Assembly (NCBI RefSeq): GCF_005239095.1
Contig: NZ_SZUA01000003.1
Span: forward strand, 372,001-436,000
Direction of reading: 5' to 3'
Source: Luteimonas gilva
GTDB lineage: Bacteria > Pseudomonadota > Gammaproteobacteria > Xanthomonadales > Xanthomonadaceae
DNA length: 64,000 nt
Position 1 is the first letter of the stretch. Each line of letters begins with the position of its first letter. The translations under genes were made by a program, and so were the position numbers. Under the pieces are notes generated by a model. The model was not told where the DNA came from. It searched no databases and saw nothing but the letters and a program-made list of their open reading frames with translations. Shown one piece after another: positions 23,958 through 32,494 of this stretch.

Positions 23958-24575
23958 ATGAACAAACTGCTGTGCGCGGCCGCCGCCGCGATGCTGTTGT
24001 CCGCTTGCGACAAGCCCGCGCCTTCGGCGCCCGCTGCGAGCGATGCGCCTGCGCCGGTTGCGGCGCCTGCCGAGCCCGCGAACGCGCCCGTCGCGACCGA
24101 ATCTGCGCCGCCTGCGGTCGAAACGGCGCCCGCCGCTCCGGCCGCGGAAGTTGCCGAGGCGGATCCTGCCGCGGACAAAGCGACCGACGCCTCCATCGAC
24201 AAGTTGCTCGGCGACCACACGCGTTATCGCGATGCGATCGACCGATTCCAGAAGGCGGTCGCCGCCAAGGACGCCGCCGGCGTGGCGGCCCTGGTCGCTT
24301 ATCCGTTCGAAGCGGACATCGACGGCAGGAAAACCAAGATCAAGGACGCGGCCGGTTTCGCCGCCCAATACGGCAAGATCGTGACGCCGCCCATCGCCGA
24401 GGCCATCGTCAAGCAGAAATACTCGGAGATGTTCGTCAATGTTCAGGGCGTCATGTTCGGCGACGGCGAAGCGTGGATGAACGGCATCTGCAAGGACGAC
24501 GCTTGCAAGAACTTCGACGTCAAAGTGATCCGCATTCAACCGGCCGGCGAGAAGAGCGAGGAGACCTCGAAATGA
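23958..24575 (+). CDS. lipoprotein with Pro/Ala-rich tether
   Basis: A 205-residue lipoprotein with lipobox L-S-A-C at residues 14-17. About fifty residues of Pro/Ala/Glu linker follow, then a domain of 130 residues (I-D-K-L-L-G-D-H-T-R-Y-R-D-A-I-D-R-F-Q-K-A-V-A-A-K-D-A-A-G-V-A-A-L-V) that resembles the NTF2-like/SnoaL start of stress lipoproteins. Two cysteines occur in G-I-C-K-D-D-A-C-K. Function unknown. Its stop overlaps the start of the next lipoprotein gene (ATGA). Confidence 0.75.
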   Translation: MNKLLCAAAAAMLLSACDKPAPSAPAASDAPAPVAAPAEPANAPVATESAPPAVETAPAAPAAEVAEADPAADKATDASIDKLLGDHTRYRDAIDRFQKAVAAKDAAGVAALVAYPFEADIDGRKTKIKDAAGFAAQYGKIVTPPIAEAIVKQKYSEMFVNVQGVMFGDGEAWMNGICKDDACKNFDVKVIRIQPAGEKSEETSK

Positions 24576-25078
24576 AGCATGAAATCCGCAATCCCGCCGT
24601 ATTCGCGCTGGCCGCCGCCTTGGCGCTGGCGGGTTGCCAGAAGCCGTCCGCCGAACCCGAGCCGGCGGTCGCGCCCGCCGCGCCGGCGTCCGCCGCGCAA
24701 CCGGCGCCCGCAGCCGGGCCGCCCACGCCGGCGTCCGAAGCGCAACCGGCCGCGCCGGCCAATCCCGCTACGCCGGAATTCGTCGGCAAGGTGTGGGAAG
24801 TGAAGACTTCCTCGGCGGTCGAACCCGGCACGCAATACAGCTTCCTGGCCGACGGCACGCTGGTGATCGCTTCGAAGAACGGGCCGCCGGGCTACGGCAA
24901 GTGGACTTACGAGAACGGCGCGCTGACGATGATCGAAGAAGGGATTTCCTATCCCACCGACATCCTCAAGCTCGACGCCGGCACGTTCGAGATCCGCAGC
25001 CACAATCCCGGCGAACCGGTGACCATCACCCTCGTGCCGGCCGCAGGCGCGCCCTTGCCGAGCGCGCACGGCGGTTGA
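24572..25078 (+). CDS. lipoprotein, translationally coupled
   Basis: A 168-residue lipoprotein with lipobox L-A-G-C. A Pro/Ala linker of about fifty residues follows, with the P-A-S-E-A-Q-P/P-A-S-A-A-Q-P pattern of its neighbour. A compact beta-rich domain comes next (F-V-G-K-V-W-E-V, Y-S-F-L-A-D-G-T-L-V-I-A-S, Y-G-K-W-T-Y-E-N-G-A-L-T-M), like META/lipocalin-type C-terminal domains. Function unknown. The ATGA overlap makes equal production with the previous lipoprotein likely. Confidence 0.75.
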   Translation: MKHEIRNPAVFALAAALALAGCQKPSAEPEPAVAPAAPASAAQPAPAAGPPTPASEAQPAAPANPATPEFVGKVWEVKTSSAVEPGTQYSFLADGTLVIASKNGPPGYGKWTYENGALTMIEEGISYPTDILKLDAGTFEIRSHNPGEPVTITLVPAAGAPLPSAHGG

Positions 25079-25165
25079 CGGACGCAGCCGCGGCGGGTGA
25101 CACCTGACACCTGCTCCGGCCCACGCTTTGGGCTAGATTCGCGGCAACCGACAAGGAGCCGCGCC

Positions 25166-25693
25166 ATGGCCGCACCCGCACTGCCCGCCCTGATGCCTTA
25201 TCTGGCCACCGCCGGCATCGGCTGGATCTACTACCGCCGGATCCGCCGCAGTTTCGGCCGCCAAACTTGGCAGCCCAAACGCACGATGTTCCGCACGGGC
25301 ATGCTGGCTTTGGTGGCGGTCGCACTGGTGGCCGCTGCGGTTTTCCTGCCGCGCGTAGGCTGGGGCATCGCCGCCGGCGCGCTGGGCGGCGCGGTTTTGG
25401 GAGGGTTCGCTCTGCGCCATACGCATGCCGAAATGGTCGAAGGCCGCGGCTATTACACGCCCAACCCCTGGATCGGCGGCGCGTTGTCGGTGTTGTTGCT
25501 GGGGCGCTTGGCTTGGCGCTGGAGCCAGGGCGCGTTCGCGGGTGGCGCGGCGCAAACCGCGCAACAGGCGAGCCCGTTGACCATGGCCTTCGCGGCTGCT
25601 TTGATCGCTTATTTCCTGGTCAACAACATCGGACTGATGCTGCGCATGCGCGAGCTGGGCAGTCGCGCGGCGGACGGGTCCGCCGCGCAGTAG
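25166..25693 (+). CDS. multi-spanning membrane protein of unknown function
   Basis: A 175-residue inner-membrane protein with about four hydrophobic segments and a basic loop Y-Y-R-R-I-R-R-S-F-G-R-Q after the first. The layout recalls CcdC-like membrane proteins, but the match is weak and no catalytic residues stand out. AAGGAGCCGCGCC before ATG 25166 sets the start. It converges with the SDR gene three bases after its stop. Confidence 0.65.
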   Translation: MAAPALPALMPYLATAGIGWIYYRRIRRSFGRQTWQPKRTMFRTGMLALVAVALVAAAVFLPRVGWGIAAGALGGAVLGGFALRHTHAEMVEGRGYYTPNPWIGGALSVLLLGRLAWRWSQGAFAGGAAQTAQQASPLTMAFAAALIAYFLVNNIGLMLRMRELGSRAADGSAAQ

Positions 25694-25696
25694 CGC

Positions 25697-26464
25697 TCAA
25701 TTCCGGTTGATCGAAACGCCGCCTTCCACCGCGAAGGCGGTGCCGGTGACGAACGAGGAATCGTCTCCGGCGAGGTAGAGCACCGATCGCGCCATCTCTT
25801 CGGGGGTGGCGATCCGCTTCAGGGCGTAGAGTCCGGTGATGAACTCGCGCGCCTCAGGCGTGTCGATCATCTGCCGATACATGAGCGTGTCGGTGGCGCC
25901 CGGCAGCAAGGCGTTGACCCGCACGCCGCGCGGTCCGAATTCGACGGCGAGCGTCTGCATCAATCCGATCAAGCCGGCCTTGCTGGCGGCGTAGGCCGCG
26001 ACGCCGGGGAAAGAGGCCGTATGGCCGACGAAGGACGAGGTGAACACCATCGATCCGCCGCCGCGTTCGACCATCAACGGCAGCTGGTGCTTCGCGCACA
26101 GGAAGGAACCGGTGAGGTTGGTGTCGATCGCCTCGTTCCAGCCTTCGCGGCCTATTTCCGGCGTCGCGCCCATCTGCCCGATCGCGCCGGCGTTGTTGAA
26201 TGCGATATCCAGCCCGCCGTAAGCCTCGAGCGCGGCGCGCGCCAGCGACGCGGCGAAATCCTCGTCCCGGACATCGCCCGCCCGCGCCGTGGCGCTTCCG
26301 CCCGCGGCGGAGATCTCGTCCGCCAGTGTCCGCAGCGGTCCGGCGCTGCGCGCCGCCAGCACCACGCTGGCGCCTTCCGCGGCGAACAATTTGGCCGTGG
26401 CGCGTCCGATGCCGGAACTGGCTCCGGTGACGATCGCGACTTTGTCCCGCAATGAATGGCCCAT
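25697..26464 (-). CDS. SDR family oxidoreductase
   Basis: A 255-residue classical short-chain dehydrogenase. Motifs are T-G-A-S-S-G-I-G-R-A near residue 14, N-N-A-G, catalytic serine in V-F-T-S-S-F and Y-A-A-S-K-A-G. The C-terminal E-G-G-V-S-I-N-R-N closes the fold. It is a cytoplasmic NAD(P)-dependent dehydrogenase of unknown substrate. The start M-G-H-S-L at 26464 fits the family. The upstream frame is open but encodes unrelated Arg-rich sequence. Not close to the SDR at 22011-23015. Confidence 0.87.
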   Translation of the reverse strand: MGHSLRDKVAIVTGASSGIGRATAKLFAAEGASVVLAARSAGPLRTLADEISAAGGSATARAGDVRDEDFAASLARAALEAYGGLDIAFNNAGAIGQMGATPEIGREGWNEAIDTNLTGSFLCAKHQLPLMVERGGGSMVFTSSFVGHTASFPGVAAYAASKAGLIGLMQTLAVEFGPRGVRVNALLPGATDTLMYRQMIDTPEAREFITGLYALKRIATPEEMARSVLYLAGDDSSFVTGTAFAVEGGVSINRN

Positions 26465-26671
26465 GGTGTTCGCCCGCATTCGCCGCATTCGCAGCCTGGA
26501 CGCCAGCATGGGCGCGGAGAAGAGGATCCGATATCCGCATCGTGCGGACGGCTGCGGTGGCGTCGCGACATTCGCACGGGTGGAACACCGCATCTCACGA
26601 GCGATGCTCGCGGTTCGCGGTTTCGACCCTCACGTACCTCCGAGCATTCGCCGATTTCCGCAGAAGACAGC

Positions 26672-27775
26672 ATGCAAGGCATTCCGCGACCCCGATACGC
26701 TCCGTCAGCGCGTGCGCACCGTCTGCGTCGGATGGGGATCTTGGGTTTCTGTCTGATGGTTCTCGCCGGCGCCGCGCAAGCCGCTCCCCGCGCCTGTACC
26801 GAAGCGTCGACCGTTTCCGAACGTTCGCCGCCGGTGATCAACGTGCGCGTCGACAACGATCTGTTCGCGCGCCAGGACCAGGGCTACAGCAGCGGCATCC
26901 TGGTCAGCATGGTGTCGCCGAATCTGAAGGACTACACCGAAGACGATTGCCTGCCCGCGTTGGCGCGGTGGATCAACCGACACTTGGCCAAGATCCAGCC
27001 TTCCGGCTTCGATCAGCAGAACATGGTGGTCAAGGTCGGGCAAGGCATCTTCACCCCGACCGATCCCGAACGGCACGACTTGATCGCCGACGACCGGCCT
27101 TACGCCGGCGCGCTGCTGGCCAGCTTCGGCTACAACGCGCGCAAAGGCGATCGCTTGCGCAGCACGCAACTGGTGTTCGGCATCGTCGGGCCCGATGCCT
27201 ACGCGAAGCAGAGCCAGGACTTCATCCATCGCTTGATCGGCTCCAAGCGTTTCCACGGTTGGGACAATCAACTGCACAACGAACCGGTGGCGATGCTCGT
27301 GCACGAGCGTTCGCAGCGCTTCGCGGCGCGCGCGATCGGAAAGCACGGGCTGCAATGGGACGCGATCAACCATTGGGGCGGCGCGATCGGCAATTTCCAG
27401 ACCTACGCCAGCGCCGGCACGGAGTTGCGATTGGGATTTCGCCTGCCGGACGATTTCGGCTCCAGCCCGGTCCGGCCGGCGGGCGACAACACCGCGCCGA
27501 ACGAAAGCTATCGCGTGATGCGCGGCTGGACTTGGCATGCTTTCGTCGCCACCGATGCGAAGTGGGTACTGCACGACATCACCTTGGACGGCAACACCTT
27601 CCGCGACAGCCATAGCGTGGACAAGAAACCGCTCGTCGGCGAAGCGGCGATCGGCATGGCGATGACCTACGACCGCTGGAAGTTCGCCTTCGCCCGCTAC
27701 TACCGCAGCCGCGAATTCGACGGCCAGCGTTCGCGGCCTTCGTTCGGCAGTTTCACGATCAGTCGGGCTTTTTAG
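26672..27775 (+). CDS. DUF2219/LpxR-like outer-membrane lipid A deacylase
   Basis: A 367-residue protein with a signal segment (about residues 1-37, long basic n-region). A 12-strand-barrel-type sequence follows. The LpxR hallmarks are the N-D of R-V-D-N-D-L-F-A-R near the mature N-terminus, the following Q-G-Y-S-S-G-I-L-V, D-D-R-P-Y-A-G and a histidine in Q-L-H-N-E-P. It ends I-S-R-A-F. LpxR removes the 3'-acyloxyacyl chain of lipid A in a calcium-dependent way. Activity here is inferred. The start may instead be M-G-I-L-G-F at 26732. Confidence 0.8.
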   Translation: MQGIPRPRYAPSARAHRLRRMGILGFCLMVLAGAAQAAPRACTEASTVSERSPPVINVRVDNDLFARQDQGYSSGILVSMVSPNLKDYTEDDCLPALARWINRHLAKIQPSGFDQQNMVVKVGQGIFTPTDPERHDLIADDRPYAGALLASFGYNARKGDRLRSTQLVFGIVGPDAYAKQSQDFIHRLIGSKRFHGWDNQLHNEPVAMLVHERSQRFAARAIGKHGLQWDAINHWGGAIGNFQTYASAGTELRLGFRLPDDFGSSPVRPAGDNTAPNESYRVMRGWTWHAFVATDAKWVLHDITLDGNTFRDSHSVDKKPLVGEAAIGMAMTYDRWKFAFARYYRSREFDGQRSRPSFGSFTISRAF

Positions 27776-27777
27776 GG

Positions 27778-27850
27778 CAGGAACTAGTGAAGAGGAGCGA
27801 GAAACGAGTAGAAGCCTTCTCTAGTTCTCACTCCTCTTCACTAGTTCCTG
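27778..27850. repeat. perfect inverted repeat, CAGGAACTAGTGAAGAGGAG arms
   Basis: Perfect 20-base arms (27778-27797 and 27831-27850) start three bases after the LpxR-like stop and end just before the transglycosylase start at 27868. The element separates two same-strand genes and may block or attenuate read-through. Confidence 0.8.
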
Positions 27851-27867
27851 GCTTTAGAATCCATGCC

Positions 27868-28644
27868 ATGGCCCATCGCCCCGTTATCGCATGCCTGCTC
27901 GGCTTGGCCGCCCTGCTCGGCGCGGCCGACGCGCAGGCGCGCGTGGTGTACCGCTGCGTGCGCAACGGCACGGTGAGCCTGGCCACGGCGCCCGAGCCGG
28001 GTTCCAAATGCGTGGCCAAGACCATTCCCGACGATGCGGCGAAAGTGCCGAACCTGTGGGGCGAGATGGGGATGATCAACGGCACGCTGTACGAACGCGA
28101 GCAGGACGGCAAGACCGTCTACGGCACGCGCAATCTGCCCGGCTCCAAGGTCTATCTGAAATTCACCGTGCAGACGCCGCCGGGCTCGCCCGCGCACGAA
28201 GGCTTGGGCAAGATCGGCAAGCCGCAGCTGAAGATCTTCGCCAAGGAGTTCAAGGCCGCGGCCAAGGCCACCGGCGTCGACGACGCTTGGCTGCGCGCGT
28301 TCGCGCACGCCGAAAGCGGATTCGATGCGAAAGCGGTCTCGCCCAAAGGCGCGCTGGGCGTGATGCAGCTGATGCCGGAAGTGGCGAAGGAATACGGCGT
28401 CAAGGATCCGTTTTCGTCCGCCGAGTCGATCAGCGCCGGCGCACGCCATATAAAGCAGCTCAAGCGGCGCTACAAGGACGATTTAGTCCTGGTCGCCGCG
28501 GCCTACAACGCCGGCATCGGCGCGGTGGCGCGCTACAAAGGCGTGCCGCCGTATGCGGAAACGCAGGCCTACGTGATCAAGGTGCAGGCCCTGCACGACC
28601 GCTATCTGACCGCGATGGGGCGGAAGGAAACCCCGGCTAAGTGA
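27868..28644 (+). CDS. lytic transglycosylase (SLT domain)
   Basis: A 258-residue exported protein. The signal peptide ends A-D-A-Q-A. The N-terminal part has V-Y-R-C-V-R-N-G-T-V, a DUF4124-like beta segment. The SLT domain occupies about residues 130-240, with catalytic E149 in A-H-A-E-S-G-F, the G-A-L-G-V-M-Q-L-M-P motif and A-A-Y-N-A-G-I-G-A-V. It cleaves peptidoglycan between MurNAc and GlcNAc in the periplasm. Family 1, MltC/Slt-like short form. No secretion genes are nearby to tie it to a pilus or secretion machine. Confidence 0.88.
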   Translation: MAHRPVIACLLGLAALLGAADAQARVVYRCVRNGTVSLATAPEPGSKCVAKTIPDDAAKVPNLWGEMGMINGTLYEREQDGKTVYGTRNLPGSKVYLKFTVQTPPGSPAHEGLGKIGKPQLKIFAKEFKAAAKATGVDDAWLRAFAHAESGFDAKAVSPKGALGVMQLMPEVAKEYGVKDPFSSAESISAGARHIKQLKRRYKDDLVLVAAAYNAGIGAVARYKGVPPYAETQAYVIKVQALHDRYLTAMGRKETPAK

Positions 28645-28651
28645 AGAGCGT

Positions 28652-28746
28652 TTTAGACACGGATCAAAGCGGAAAGGGCGGATAACAACAAATAATCTAA
28701 TTTTTATCCGCACTTATCCGATTTTGCGCTTTGATCCGCGTCTAAA
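28652..28746. repeat. TTTAGACACGGATCAAAGCG inverted repeat
   Basis: 20-base arms (28652-28671 and 28727-28746) with a single mismatch, and inner GCGGATAA/TTATCCGC arms. It lies between the convergent transglycosylase and PQQ dehydrogenase genes. Confidence 0.75.
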
Positions 28747-28769
28747 TTTTTTGACTTTATACGCCTTCG

Positions 28770-29933
28770 TCAGGCCGGCGTTAGCTTCAGCAAGCGCGCG
28801 CCGCCGCCGTCTTCGAGCAGCCAGATCGCGCCGTCGGGCCCTTGTTCGACTTCGCGGATGCGATGGCCCATGTCGTAGCGCGCCGCTTCGCGCGCTTTGA
28901 CGCCGTCGAATTCGATCCGGATCAGCGATTGCGACGACAGTCCGCCGATGAAGCCGTCGCCCTGCCAACCCGGGAACTGCTTGCCGGAATAGATGATGAA
29001 GCCGGCGGGCGAGATCACCGGATTCCAGAACGCTTCGGGCGCGTTGAATTCCGGGCGCGTGTCGTGGTCGGGGATGTCGCGGCCGTCGTAGTGGTTGCCG
29101 TTGGAGACGATCGGATAGCCGTAGTTCGATCCGCGTTCGATCAGATTGAGTTCGTCGCCGCCCGCCGGGCCCATCTCGTGTTCCCACAGCCGGCCCTGCG
29201 CGTCGAAGGCCAAACCCAGCGCGTTGCGATGGCCCAGCGACCAGATCTGCGCGGTCACGCCGCCTTGGTCGGCGAACGGATTGTCGGTGGGCACGCTGCC
29301 GTCGTCGTTGAGGCGCACGATCTTGCCGAGATTGGATTTCATGTCCTGCGCCGGATCGAACTTCTGCCGTTCGCTGGAGCTGATCCACAGCATGCCGTCC
29401 TCGTCGAAAGCGATGCGGTGGCCGTAATGGCCGCGGCCGCTCACTTTGGGCACCTGCCGCCAGATCACTTTCAAGTCCGACAAAGCGCCGCCGCCGTTGC
29501 CGTCCAAAGCCAGCTTGGCGCGCGCCACCGCGCCGCCGCGCGTGTCGCCATCGCCTCGCTCGGCGTAGCTCAAATACACGATGCCGTTCTCGGCGAATTT
29601 CGGATGCAGGACGATGTCGCCCAAGCCGCCTTGTCCGCCGTAGTCGACCGCCGGCACGCCCGACACTTCGCCGATGCGCTTGCTGGCCACGTCCAGCACT
29701 TTCAGCTTGCCTTCCTTCTCGGTGACCAGCAGGCGGCCGTCGGGCAGGAAGGTCATCGCCCAGGGTTCGTCGAACTTGGCCACTTCGGTGCTGACGAAGG
29801 GCTTGCCGGTTTTCGCGACTGCGGCTGCAGGAGCCGCGGCGCTTTCCGATTGCGCGCCGTTGGCGTTGCTGGCGCCGTTGCAGGCGACCAAGACGAGGGC
29901 GGTGCAGGCGACGGCGAGTAGCGAGGGCTTCAT
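28770..29933 (-). CDS. PQQ-dependent sugar dehydrogenase, lipoprotein
   Basis: A 387-residue beta-propeller of the soluble aldose sugar dehydrogenase (YliI/GdhB) family. The signal peptide ends in lipobox L-V-A-C. Family marks are [35 protein letters not shown], the catalytic histidine region G-H-Y-G-H-R-I-A-F-D and S-L-G-H-R-N-A-L-G-L. It oxidises aldoses in the periplasm with PQQ. No PQQ synthesis genes are in the window. A close paralogue lies directly upstream at 30114-31412. Confidence 0.88.
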   Translation of the reverse strand: MKPSLLAVACTALVLVACNGASNANGAQSESAAAPAAAVAKTGKPFVSTEVAKFDEPWAMTFLPDGRLLVTEKEGKLKVLDVASKRIGEVSGVPAVDYGGQGGLGDIVLHPKFAENGIVYLSYAERGDGDTRGGAVARAKLALDGNGGGALSDLKVIWRQVPKVSGRGHYGHRIAFDEDGMLWISSSERQKFDPAQDMKSNLGKIVRLNDDGSVPTDNPFADQGGVTAQIWSLGHRNALGLAFDAQGRLWEHEMGPAGGDELNLIERGSNYGYPIVSNGNHYDGRDIPDHDTRPEFNAPEAFWNPVISPAGFIIYSGKQFPGWQGDGFIGGLSSQSLIRIEFDGVKAREAARYDMGHRIREVEQGPDGAIWLLEDGGGARLLKLTPA

Positions 29934-29980
29934 CGAGATCTCCGGCAGAGGGATACGTCTGATAAGTATGAAGCAAGCAA

Positions 29981-30110
29981 TGCCCCTCTCCCGTCGGGAG
30001 AGGTTGGGGCGAGGTTCGGCGGAGTTGTCGATGTTCCAGCTTACTTCGCTTCTCCGAACCCTCGTCCGCCCTTCGGGCAACTTCTCCCGGAGGGAGGAGG
30101 AAATGCAGAC
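29981..30110. repeat. dispersed hairpin repeat between the tandem dehydrogenase genes
   Basis: CCCCTCTCCCG-TCG-GGAGAGG is followed by CGAGGTTCGG and, inverted downstream, CCGAACCCTCG and a CTTCTCCCGGAGGG hairpin. It fills the space between the two PQQ dehydrogenase genes and may reduce read-through into the second. Confidence 0.6.
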
Positions 30111-30113
30111 ACT

Positions 30114-31412
30114 TCAGAACGGCGTCGGCGTCAACCGCAACAATCGGACGTTGCCGCCGTCTTCCAACAGCCATATCGCGCCGTCCGGACCTTGTTCGAC
30201 TTCTCGGATCCTTTGCCCCATCGCATAACGCGCCGCTTCGCGCGCTTGTGCGCCGTTGAACTCGATCCTGACCAGCGCTTGCGAAGCCAGCCCGCCGATG
30301 AAGCCGTCGCCGCGAAAATACGGGAACAGCGATCCGGTGTAGATGATGAAGCCGGCGGGCGCGATCACCGGCGTCCACCACGCTTCGGGCGCGTTGAATT
30401 CGGGGCGCGTGGGATGGTCGGGAATCGGCGTGCCGTCGTAGTGGTCGCCGTTGGAGACGATCGGCCAACCGTAGTTCGAGCCGCGTTCGATCAGATTCAA
30501 TTCGTCGCCGCCCATCGGGCCCATTTCGTGCGCCCACAAGCGGCCTTGCGGGTCGAAGGCCAAGCCGAGCACGTTGCGGTGGCCCAGCGACCAGATCTGC
30601 GCGGTCATGCCGCCTTGCGCGGCGAAAGGATTGTCCGGCGGCACGCTGCCATCGTCGTTCAAGCGCACGATCTTGCCCAGATTGGAATTCATGTCCTGAG
30701 CCGGATCGAACAATTGGCGCTCGCTGGAGCTGATCCACAATTTGCCTTGCGCGTCGAACGCGAGCCGATGGCCGTAATGGCCGTAGCCGCCGACTTTCGG
30801 TTGCCGCCAAATCACCTGCAGCCCGGACAGGCTGCCGCCGCCGCTACCGTTCAAGTTCAGCTGCGCGTACGCCACCGCCGCCCCGCGCGTGTCGCCCGCC
30901 CCCGCTTCGGCGTAGCTGAGGTAGATGCGTCCGTTGCCGGCGAATTGCGGATGCAGCACGACATCGCCCAGCCCACCTTGCCCACCGTACGCGACCGCCG
31001 GCACGCCGGTGATGTTGCCGATTTGCTTGGTCGCGGTGTTCAGCAATTTCAGCTGGCCGCCTTTCTGGGTGACGAGCAGGCGGCCGTCGGGCAGGAAGGT
31101 CATCGCCCAGGGTTCGTCGAAGCGCGCGATTTCGGTGCTGACGAAAGGCGGATTCGGCAATCGCGAGGCTTGCAGCGGACCGCCGGTGGCGCGAGCCGTC
31201 GCGGTGGCGGCGGCCGGCATTGCGGCAGGCGTCGCTTCGGCGTTAGCGGTGCGGGGAACGGGTTTGCGCGCGACGACGGCGACGAATGTGGGTTGCGCGG
31301 GACGGTCGGGATCCGCCGCTTCGGCCCGCGCCGATGCCACGCGCGCATCGTCGCAGGAGGACAACACCAAGATCGACGCAAATACGAAGGCCGACGACAG
31401 CGATCTGTCCAT
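30114..31412 (-). CDS. PQQ-dependent sugar dehydrogenase, second copy, lipoprotein
   Basis: A 432-residue paralogue of the dehydrogenase at 28770-29933, alike along the whole propeller (same [18 protein letters not shown] and [10 protein letters not shown] motifs). It differs in a longer Ala/Pro/Thr-rich linker of about 60 residues after the lipobox L-S-S-C. The start is taken at ATG 31412, and GTG 31421 is possible. The tandem arrangement with a shared direction suggests a duplication. Differences in the linker point to a different reach from the membrane. Confidence 0.87.
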   Translation of the reverse strand: MDRSLSSAFVFASILVLSSCDDARVASARAEAADPDRPAQPTFVAVVARKPVPRTANAEATPAAMPAAATATARATGGPLQASRLPNPPFVSTEIARFDEPWAMTFLPDGRLLVTQKGGQLKLLNTATKQIGNITGVPAVAYGGQGGLGDVVLHPQFAGNGRIYLSYAEAGAGDTRGAAVAYAQLNLNGSGGGSLSGLQVIWRQPKVGGYGHYGHRLAFDAQGKLWISSSERQLFDPAQDMNSNLGKIVRLNDDGSVPPDNPFAAQGGMTAQIWSLGHRNVLGLAFDPQGRLWAHEMGPMGGDELNLIERGSNYGWPIVSNGDHYDGTPIPDHPTRPEFNAPEAWWTPVIAPAGFIIYTGSLFPYFRGDGFIGGLASQALVRIEFNGAQAREAARYAMGQRIREVEQGPDGAIWLLEDGGNVRLLRLTPTPF

Positions 31413-31563
31413 GGCAGGCACCCGTTCGCGGATAGCGCTGACGACGTTTTACACCATCCGCGCGCAGCTGCGCCATCGCGCGGGCTTTACGTGCGCCGGC
31501 GCACTGTCGTGCGTGATTGCGAGCACAGAAAACGCGGTGTATTCAGCTCGGTCGGCCCATAAC

Positions 31564-31583
31564 CCACATCGCCGGCGATGTGG
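31564..31583. promoter_or_regulatory. 20-bp perfect palindrome
   Basis: CCACATCGCCGGCGATGTGG, with no spacer, lies in the 292-bp space between the divergent PQQ dehydrogenase and EF-hand genes, 152 and 122 bases from their starts. It may be an operator shared by both. Confidence 0.4.
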
Positions 31584-31704
31584 TTAAAGCAACGTAACTC
31601 TAACGATTAAGGCCGCGTTCTGATTCAGACAGGGGCTGGCATGGTGCGAGTGTGCGGCGTCGACCGTGCACTCCATCATTCCTGTTCCATGGAGCAAAAC
31701 ATTT

Positions 31705-32073
31705 ATGAAATCACTCAATCGTACGATTCCCCTGCTGGCCCTGACGGCCGCTTTGGCCGCCCCCGCGGCCTTCGCCCAGTCCAGCACCGGCACGCCGTCC
31801 CCGGCATCGCCGACGACCGCCGCCGATCAGCAGTCCGCGCCGCCGGACGCCGCGGCCGCGCCTGCCACGACCCAAGGTAAAGCCAAGACCTGGGCCGACG
31901 TGGACAGCGACAAGGACGGCAAGATCAGCAAGACCGAATCGGCTAGCGAGCCGGCCGTCGGCCAGATCTTCGATCAGGCCGACAGCAACAAGGACGGCAG
32001 CCTGACCACGGACGAATACAAGGCCTATATCGCCAAGTCGAACGGCGCGTCCAAGAGCGACAAGGGCGGCTGA
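31705..32073 (+). CDS. secreted EF-hand protein
   Basis: A 122-residue exported protein. Signal peptide to about residue 24 (A-A-F-A-Q). A Ser/Thr/Pro/Ala-rich linker follows, then two EF-hand loops: D67-x-D69-x-D71-G-x-I-x-x-x-E78 and D93-x-N95-x-D97-G-x-L-x-x-x-E104. Both have all calcium-coordinating positions. It probably binds calcium in the periplasm, and its partner is unknown. Ends Lys/Ser/Gly-rich. GGAGC before ATG 31705. Confidence 0.85.
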   Translation: MKSLNRTIPLLALTAALAAPAAFAQSSTGTPSPASPTTAADQQSAPPDAAAAPATTQGKAKTWADVDSDKDGKISKTESASEPAVGQIFDQADSNKDGSLTTDEYKAYIAKSNGASKSDKGG

Positions 32074-32095
32074 TCCGCAAGCGATCCGAGCCTGT

Positions 32096-32131
32096 GGGCC
32101 CGATCGCGGCGCGAAGCCGCGGTCGGGCCCG
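32096..32131 (+). terminator. GC-rich hairpin after the EF-hand gene
   Basis: GGGCCCGATCGCGGC pairs with GCCGCGGTCGGGCCC (one wobble) around a GCGAA loop. The tail has no T run, so it may act as a terminator or protect the 3' end of the EF-hand message. Confidence 0.5.
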
Positions 32132-32192
32132 ACTGCGAATTCAGGCGTGCCCCCGCGCGCCGCGATCCACGAACCGAGGGAAGTATTTCGCA

Positions 32193-32411
32193 ATGAACAC
32201 CAAGATCCGTGATCTTTCCATGGCCTTGCTCGCCGCCGGTGCGTTGACCCTGGCCGCCTGCGCCAGCACCGACGACGCCACCAAGCCGCCGGCCGATTCC
32301 ACCGCGTCGCCTGCGCCTGCCGACACCACCACCGCACCGCCGGCCGACAGCACCACGCCGCCCGCCGATAGCGCGACGCCGCCGGCTTCGACGCCGACCA
32401 CGACGCCGTAA
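32193..32411 (+). CDS. small lipoprotein with PPADS repeats
   Basis: A 72-residue lipoprotein. The signal peptide ends in lipobox L-A-A-C. The rest is a Pro/Ala/Ser/Thr/Asp repeat in which P-A-D-S or P-A-D-T recurs four times, with no folded domain. It could act as a surface or periplasmic spacer. Function unknown. It lies 119 bases after the EF-hand gene, separated by a hairpin. Confidence 0.65.
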   Translation: MNTKIRDLSMALLAAGALTLAACASTDDATKPPADSTASPAPADTTTAPPADSTTPPADSATPPASTPTTTP

Positions 32412-32494
32412 CGGCGCTCGGAGCATCGAAATGCGGTACGACGGACGAAGGCGGCACGGCCGCCTTCGTCGCGTCCGCGCGCTAAAATCCGCCG

